A stretch of DNA of 64,000 nucleotides from NCBI RefSeq assembly GCF_003667705.1, contig NZ_CP033019.1, forward strand, positions 1,922,001 through 1,986,000. The letters are read 5' to 3'. A model generated the notes under the pieces. That model searched no databases and was not told the DNA's origin. It worked only from the letters and a program-made list of their open reading frames with translations. The DNA is from Janthinobacterium agaricidamnosum (GTDB lineage Bacteria; Pseudomonadota; Gammaproteobacteria; Burkholderiales; Burkholderiaceae_D). Every line of letters starts with the position of its first letter. Position 1 is the first letter of the stretch. The position numbers and the translations under genes are program-made. Of this stretch, positions 59,895 to 64,000 are shown in pieces.

Positions 59895-60479
59895 TCAGCG
59901 TTCTGCCCACACCTCGTCTTCCGTCCAGCCCAGTTCCAGGAAATCCTGCGCCCGCTCGTCCGCTTCGCCGGCGCAATAGAATTCGTCGAGCTGCGGCGGC
60001 GCGATGCGCGTGCCGGCCAGCATGGCGTGCACTTGCCCCCGGTGGTGGATCTGGTGCTGGAACACATGCGCCAGCAGGCGTTGGCGCGTGTCGACTTGCG
60101 GCGTGTCGCGCAAGATCGTCACGGGCCGCGCCAGGTCAAGGTCGCACAGACTGCGGCAATGGGCGATCAGGCGCAGGTCCGATGCGCGCTGCGCCGCGTG
60201 CAGGGCCGCGCAATCGGTGAACGGTTCATCCTGTGCAAAAAAGACGTAGCAGTCGGCATGGGGCGCTTCGCCGCGCAGCTCGCGCTCGAGCGCGTCGAGA
60301 TAAAACCAGTCGCATGTGAGGATGTGGTTCAAGGTGAACTGGATGGTGGGAAAAAAACTGACGCGCGTGGCCTGGAACTCGGCCCGGGTCAGCTGCCCGC
60401 AAGCTTTCAGCAGGCGGTGGTTGGCCCAGGCGTTGTTGTACGCCTGGCTGGTGATGTAGTGCGCAAGTGGATTGTTCAT
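59895..60479 (-). CDS. DinB-family protein
   Basis: 194 residues, four-helix bundle of the DinB/YfiT type. Metal-ligand His in LNHILTCDWFYLDAL and in HVFQHQIHHRGQVHAML. Relatives are metal-dependent thiol transferases or damage-inducible proteins. Start at 60479 gives the normal MNNPLAHYI opening; an in-frame upstream ATG adds 11 residues. It converges with the VOC gene (gap of one base). Confidence 0.85.
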   Translation of the reverse strand: MNNPLAHYITSQAYNNAWANHRLLKACGQLTRAEFQATRVSFFPTIQFTLNHILTCDWFYLDALERELRGEAPHADCYVFFAQDEPFTDCAALHAAQRASDLRLIAHCRSLCDLDLARPVTILRDTPQVDTRQRLLAHVFQHQIHHRGQVHAMLAGTRIAPPQLDEFYCAGEADERAQDFLELGWTEDEVWAER

Positions 60480-60642
60480 GATGGATCGCTTGTTAGGCAG
60501 GACAGGGGGCATGTCATGCTACTTTAGCATGTTGCGGCAGGTGGACAAAGCGCTCACGCCCGCCGCACCGGCGCCGCTGTCATCAAGTAAAATCGCGGGG
60601 CGGATTTCGCGATAGTGATGCACATAGGGCTGGAAGAATAAA

Positions 60643-61638
60643 ATGGGTTGGATAGGAAAATTACTGAGCGGCGGCGGCGACAAGGCTGCGCACCTCACGG
60701 CAGCGGCGGCGCCCGAGGCGGCACGGCAGCCGGCCACCATCACCGAAATCGATGCCATTTACTACCGCTGGCTGGCGGCCGCCGGTTCGGCGCAGGCGCC
60801 GGCGGAGGCGGAACAGCAGATTCTGGACGAATTGGCGCGCCTGGTCCGTGAACCGGTCGCTGGCGCTGCGCTGATACCGCGCATTCCGGCCATCATTCCC
60901 CAGTTGATGCGTACCTTGCAAGATGAAAACATGAGCGCGGCCAAGCTGTCGGCCCAGCTGGCCCAGGACGTACTGCTGGTCGCCGAGGTCTACCGCGAAG
61001 CGAACCGGCCCCGCTACCATTCGCGCTACAACGCCAGCCCGTCGATCAACAACATGGAAGGCGCCATCATGCTGCTCGGGCAAAACGGCATGCGCATGCT
61101 GCTCGCCCGCGTCGCCTTCCGTCCCATCGTCAGCATGCAAAGCGGCGGCCTGACCATACGCACGGCGCCGCTGATCTGGCGCCAGTCCGAGAAATGTGCA
61201 CTGGCGGCCAACCTGGTCGCGCCGGCCATGCAGGCCAACGCCTTCGACGCGTATCTGGCGGGACTGATGGCCAATGTCGGCCTGGTGGTGGCCTTCCGGC
61301 TGATCGACCAGATGCATGCGCCCGATGCCTTTCCGCAATCGGACGCCTTCATTGCCCAGGTGTTTGCGCAAGCGCGCATCTTGTCGGTACGGATCGCGGA
61401 ATTATGGGAGTTTCCCGTGTCCGTCACCCGCGCGATCGCTCAGGTGGGGCAAGCCGATGCCGATCCGCAGGCGCAGGCGCTGGCGCTGGGCGAGCGCTTG
61501 AGCAAGCTGCGCATGCTGCTCGATACCGGCCGCTTTCCTGCCGATGATCCCTTCGTGATGACGGGACTGAGCAAGGCCGAGCTGCAGGTGTTTGACAAGC
61601 TGGCCGACGACGACGACGAGGACGACGATGAGGAGTGA
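60643..61638 (+). CDS. HDOD-domain signalling protein
   Basis: 331 residues. A 20-residue basic/Gly start (WIGKLLSGGGDK), helical linker, then an HDOD domain (about 80-290): PRIPAIIPQLMRTLQDE, DVLLVAEVYREAN, NNMEGAIMLLGQNGMRMLLARVAF and LMANVGLVVAFRLID. HDOD proteins are catalytically empty HD relatives that bind partners in c-di-GMP and chemotaxis signalling. The tail is highly acidic (ten Asp/Glu in the last 12). Alone, so partners are unknown. Confidence 0.88.
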   Translation: MGWIGKLLSGGGDKAAHLTAAAAPEAARQPATITEIDAIYYRWLAAAGSAQAPAEAEQQILDELARLVREPVAGAALIPRIPAIIPQLMRTLQDENMSAAKLSAQLAQDVLLVAEVYREANRPRYHSRYNASPSINNMEGAIMLLGQNGMRMLLARVAFRPIVSMQSGGLTIRTAPLIWRQSEKCALAANLVAPAMQANAFDAYLAGLMANVGLVVAFRLIDQMHAPDAFPQSDAFIAQVFAQARILSVRIAELWEFPVSVTRAIAQVGQADADPQAQALALGERLSKLRMLLDTGRFPADDPFVMTGLSKAELQVFDKLADDDDEDDDEE

Positions 61639-61677
61639 TGGCCGCAGGCCGCTCAACCTCGGCGGCGGCCATGCCGC

Positions 61678-62403
61678 TCAGCGCGCAAAATACAGCGCAT
61701 GCAGATGTTCGAGGTCGACATCAACCGCCGCCTGCGACAGCGCCACCTTACCGCTTTGCATCAGGTAGACGTGATCGGCCACGCCGACGGCGCGCGCCGT
61801 GTTCTGCTCCACTAAAATGATGGTGCGCTTGCCGTCGTTCAGGCGCGCGAGGATCTCGAACAGCTCGTTGACCACCAGCGGCGCCAGGCCCAGCGACGGC
61901 TCGTCGATGATCAATAACGACGGATCCGACATCAATCCCCGCGCCATCGCCAGCATCTGCGCCTCGCCGCCGGAGAGCGAGCCGGCCAGCTGGCGGCGCC
62001 TCTCGTGCAGGCGCGGGAACATGGCGTAGGCTTCGGCCAGGCGCGCCGGCATGTGGCTGCGGTGCTCCTTCGGAAACGCGCCCATGATCAGGTTTTCTTC
62101 CACGCTCATGTCGCGGAACGTCATGCGCCCCTCGGGGATCATCGTGACCCTCGCATCGCTCATCTTCCAGGTGGGCGTGCCGTTGATGGGTGTGCCGTCG
62201 AGCGCGATGCTGCCCGCGCCCACAGGCAGCAAACCCATGATGGCGCGCAGCAGGGTCGTCTTGCCGGCCCCGTTCGGGCCGATGATGGTGGTCAGCTTGC
62301 CCTTCTGGATCGAGAGCGACACGTCCCACAGCACATTGATGGCGCCATAGCCGGCGCGCAGATTACTAATTTCAAGCATCGTTTCAAGCATCGTTTCAGG
62401 CAT
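61678..62403 (-). CDS. livF: Branched-chain amino-acid-type ABC transporter ATPase LivF
   Basis: 241 residues. Walker A GPNGAGKTTLL, signature LSGGEAQMLAMARG, Walker B LLIIDEPSLGLAP. The short form without the LivG insert, so LivF. With LivG, LivH, LivM and a binding protein it imports leucine-type amino acids, urea or aromatic acids. The start region is a triplicated 12-bp unit, giving three in-frame ATGs at 62403, 62391 and 62379; the most upstream overlaps the livG stop by eight bases. Confidence 0.92.
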   Translation of the reverse strand: MPETMLETMLEISNLRAGYGAINVLWDVSLSIQKGKLTTIIGPNGAGKTTLLRAIMGLLPVGAGSIALDGTPINGTPTWKMSDARVTMIPEGRMTFRDMSVEENLIMGAFPKEHRSHMPARLAEAYAMFPRLHERRRQLAGSLSGGEAQMLAMARGLMSDPSLLIIDEPSLGLAPLVVNELFEILARLNDGKRTIILVEQNTARAVGVADHVYLMQSGKVALSQAAVDVDLEHLHALYFAR

Positions 62404-63109
62404 GAGCGGCTCCCGTATAGCTTTCGATGACGGCCGGATCGCGGAAGACGCAATCGGGCGTGCCGTCGGCGATCAGCTGGCCAAAATTGAGCACGGCCAC
62501 GCGCTGGCACAGATTGCTGATGGTCTCGATGTCGTGCTCGATCATGACGATGCCCACGCCAAAGGCGGCGTGCAAGTCCTTGAGCATGCCCATGAAGCGG
62601 CGCTTGCCGTTCGTTTCCAGGCCCGCCAGCACTTCGTCTAACAGCAGCAGTTTCGGATTGGTGGCCAGCGCCTTGGCCACTTCCAGCGCTTTCAATTCCG
62701 TCAGCGCCAGTTCGCTGGCCGCGTCGCGTTGCGCCTTGTCCGCCAGGCTCGTGAAATCGAGGATTTCATCGATCTTGCGCATGTCCACCTTGCCCGTGCC
62801 GAAGCGCTGCGCCACGACGAGGTTTTCGCGCACCGTCAATTCATGCATCGGTTGCGGGATCTGGAAGGTGCGGCCCAGCCCCAGGCGGGCGCGCTGGTAC
62901 ATGGGCGTGGCCATGATGTCGCGTCCCTCGAAGCGGATGCTGCCGCCGGTGGGGCGCACCAGGCCGGAAATGGCGTTGAACAGGGTGGTCTTGCCGGCGC
63001 CGTTCGCGCCCACAAGGCCGATCACGTCGTGGCTGCCCACTTTTAACGTGACAGAATCGACGGCCGTCAGGCCGCCGAAGCGCACGGACACATTATCGAG
63101 TTCAAGCAT
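62396..63109 (-). CDS. livG: Branched-chain amino-acid-type ABC transporter ATPase LivG
   Basis: 237 residues. Walker A GANGAGKTTLFNAI, the LivG-specific GRDIMATPMYQRARLGLGRTFQIPQP, signature-like region (LALTELKALEVAKALATNPKLLLLDEVLAGL), and D-loop. The signature is degenerate: LTELKALE where LSYGQQRRLE-type is usual, though LivG genes with this pattern are common. Overlaps livM by eight and livF by eight bases. Confidence 0.92.
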   Translation of the reverse strand: MLELDNVSVRFGGLTAVDSVTLKVGSHDVIGLVGANGAGKTTLFNAISGLVRPTGGSIRFEGRDIMATPMYQRARLGLGRTFQIPQPMHELTVRENLVVAQRFGTGKVDMRKIDEILDFTSLADKAQRDAASELALTELKALEVAKALATNPKLLLLDEVLAGLETNGKRRFMGMLKDLHAAFGVGIVMIEHDIETISNLCQRVAVLNFGQLIADGTPDCVFRDPAVIESYTGAAHA

Positions 63110-64000
63110 GTTGTTTCTCCTTCGTTTTGAAGGTGTTTTTCAGCCATTTTTGCAGCAGCGGCAGCAAGCCGTTCGGGCTGAAGACGATCATCGCCACCAG
63201 CAGCACGCCCAGCACCAGCTGGTGGCCCGTGGGGATCAGCGACTTGAAAATGAGCTGGTCGACCAGGTAGACCACGACGGCGCCCAGCACGGGGCCGAGT
63301 ATCGTGCGGTAGCCGCCGAAGATGGCCGCCACGATCGGCAAGGTCACCCACAGGCTGTTGAAGGCGTAGTCGGGCTCGAGGAAGTTGATGTAGTGGGCGT
63401 TGAAGGCGCCGAACAGGCCCGCCATGAAGGCCGACACGAGCAGCATCGCGCCTTTCAGCAAGGTGCTGTTGACGCCGACGACGCGCGTGGCGTCCTCGCT
63501 GTCGTGCATGGCGCGCAGGGCGATGCCGTAGTGGCTGGCGCGGATGTGGCTGTAGGCAAAGGCGCACGCCACCACCAGGGTCAGCACCACCAGGTAGGCG
63601 CCCGTCTTGCTGGCCAGATCAAAACCGAAGACGGTGGGTAAAGCCGGGATATTGTTGATGCCGCCGGCGCCGCCCGTCACGGCACTCCATTCCGTGGCCA
63701 GGATGCGGAAGATGTGGGCGTAGGCGAGGATGGCCAGCGCAAAATACGGCCCGCGCAGCCGCAGCACGGGCAGCATGATGACGGCGGCGATGGCCGCGCC
63801 CGCGCCGCCCAGCAGCATGGCGGCAAACACGGGCAAGCCCAGTTTCACGGTGGCCAGCGCGGAGACATACGCCCCCACGCCGAAGAACGCGGCATGGCCG
63901 AAGCTGACCATGCCGCCCAAATTGCCCAGCAGGGCCCAGGACATGGCCACGCCGCCGATGATCAGGGCCGCCACCACCATGCTCATCACATACTGGTTGG
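63102..64000 (-). CDS. livM: Branched-chain amino-acid-type ABC permease LivM (5' end outside the window)
   Basis: 299 codons in the window; the reading frame stays open to the edge (NQYVMSMVV...), so the start is beyond 64000. Membrane segments throughout; the permease coupling region YGIALRAMHDSEDATRVVGVN, and GLFGAFNAHYINFLEPDYAF match LivM. Its end overlaps livG by eight bases. The remaining transporter genes (livH, binding protein) should lie upstream. Confidence 0.93.
   Translation of the reverse strand, partial: NQYVMSMVVAALIIGGVAMSWALLGNLGGMVSFGHAAFFGVGAYVSALATVKLGLPVFAAMLLGGAGAAIAAVIMLPVLRLRGPYFALAILAYAHIFRILATEWSAVTGGAGGINNIPALPTVFGFDLASKTGAYLVVLTLVVACAFAYSHIRASHYGIALRAMHDSEDATRVVGVNSTLLKGAMLLVSAFMAGLFGAFNAHYINFLEPDYAFNSLWVTLPIVAAIFGGYRTILGPVLGAVVVYLVDQLIFKSLIPTGHQLVLGVLLVAMIVFSPNGLLPLLQKWLKNTFKTKEKQHA

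Overview
The window is a GC-rich, gene-dense stretch of a chromosome from what looks like a betaproteobacterium of the Oxalobacteraceae (Janthinobacterium, Duganella or Massilia type). This is inferred from base composition, codon use, a phasin, an ArgP/ArgO pair, a THIN-B-like subclass B3 metallo-beta-lactamase and many LysR/MocR regulators. No rRNA, tRNA, prophage, complete insertion sequence or CRISPR array is visible. I count about 66 protein genes, the first (a LacI-type regulator) and the last (LivM) cut by the window edges.

Layout. 1-1754: LacI-type regulator and LamB-type maltoporin with three phased LacI operators. 1866-4459: DHA2 drug exporter divergent from a LysR regulator. 4772-7626: atypical patatin, then a chemotaxis receptor. 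7700-9130: AT-richer accessory patch with two small orphan genes, a 13-bp tandem array, a MITE-like palindromic element and a gene remnant. 9228-12879: creatininase-family protein, YncE-type propeller and PPOX flavoprotein, then VOC and DUF2628 genes. 13159-18163: phasin, lipoprotein hydrolase, argP/argO, aldehyde dehydrogenase. 18311-23462: trxC, a MarR-AlkD-like operon with a predicted leaderless start, DUF1287, MocR plus AhpD-like gene. 23494-25229: Bcr/CflA exporter whose 3' end has been copied twice together with REP hairpins. 25419-27889: epsC, META lipoprotein, B3 beta-lactamase.

27996-36275 is an organosulfur-scavenging block: LLM monooxygenase, MetQ-like binding protein and DszC/SfnB-like flavoprotein on the minus strand, divergent from a complete ssuEADCB operon. 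Reduced flavin from SsuE would serve SsuD and probably the two minus-strand flavoproteins. 36220-43960: HAD phosphatase, second META lipoprotein, hydrolase-MocR pair, BenE-type transporter, CPBP protease, gamma carbonic anhydrase, desaturase. 44032-46901: gluconokinase and a yfiRNB set (periplasmic repressor, diguanylate cyclase, OmpA lipoprotein) that should control cyclic-di-GMP. 47096-53044: CPA1 antiporter and a three-subunit periplasmic molybdenum hydroxylase. 53206-61638: hydrolase lacking its nucleophile, S-formylglutathione hydrolase, sirtuin, signal peptidase I, oleate hydratase and small enzymes, HDOD protein. 61678-64000: branched-chain amino-acid type ABC genes livF, livG and partial livM.

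The most unusual structures are the REP-coupled duplication of a gene end, the MITE-like element beside a gene remnant, the predicted leaderless MarR message, a shared direct-repeat operator at both MocR loci, and several enzymes with altered catalytic residues. I did not find a clear wholly new multi-gene system; the creatininase-propeller-PPOX cluster is the best candidate of unknown function.
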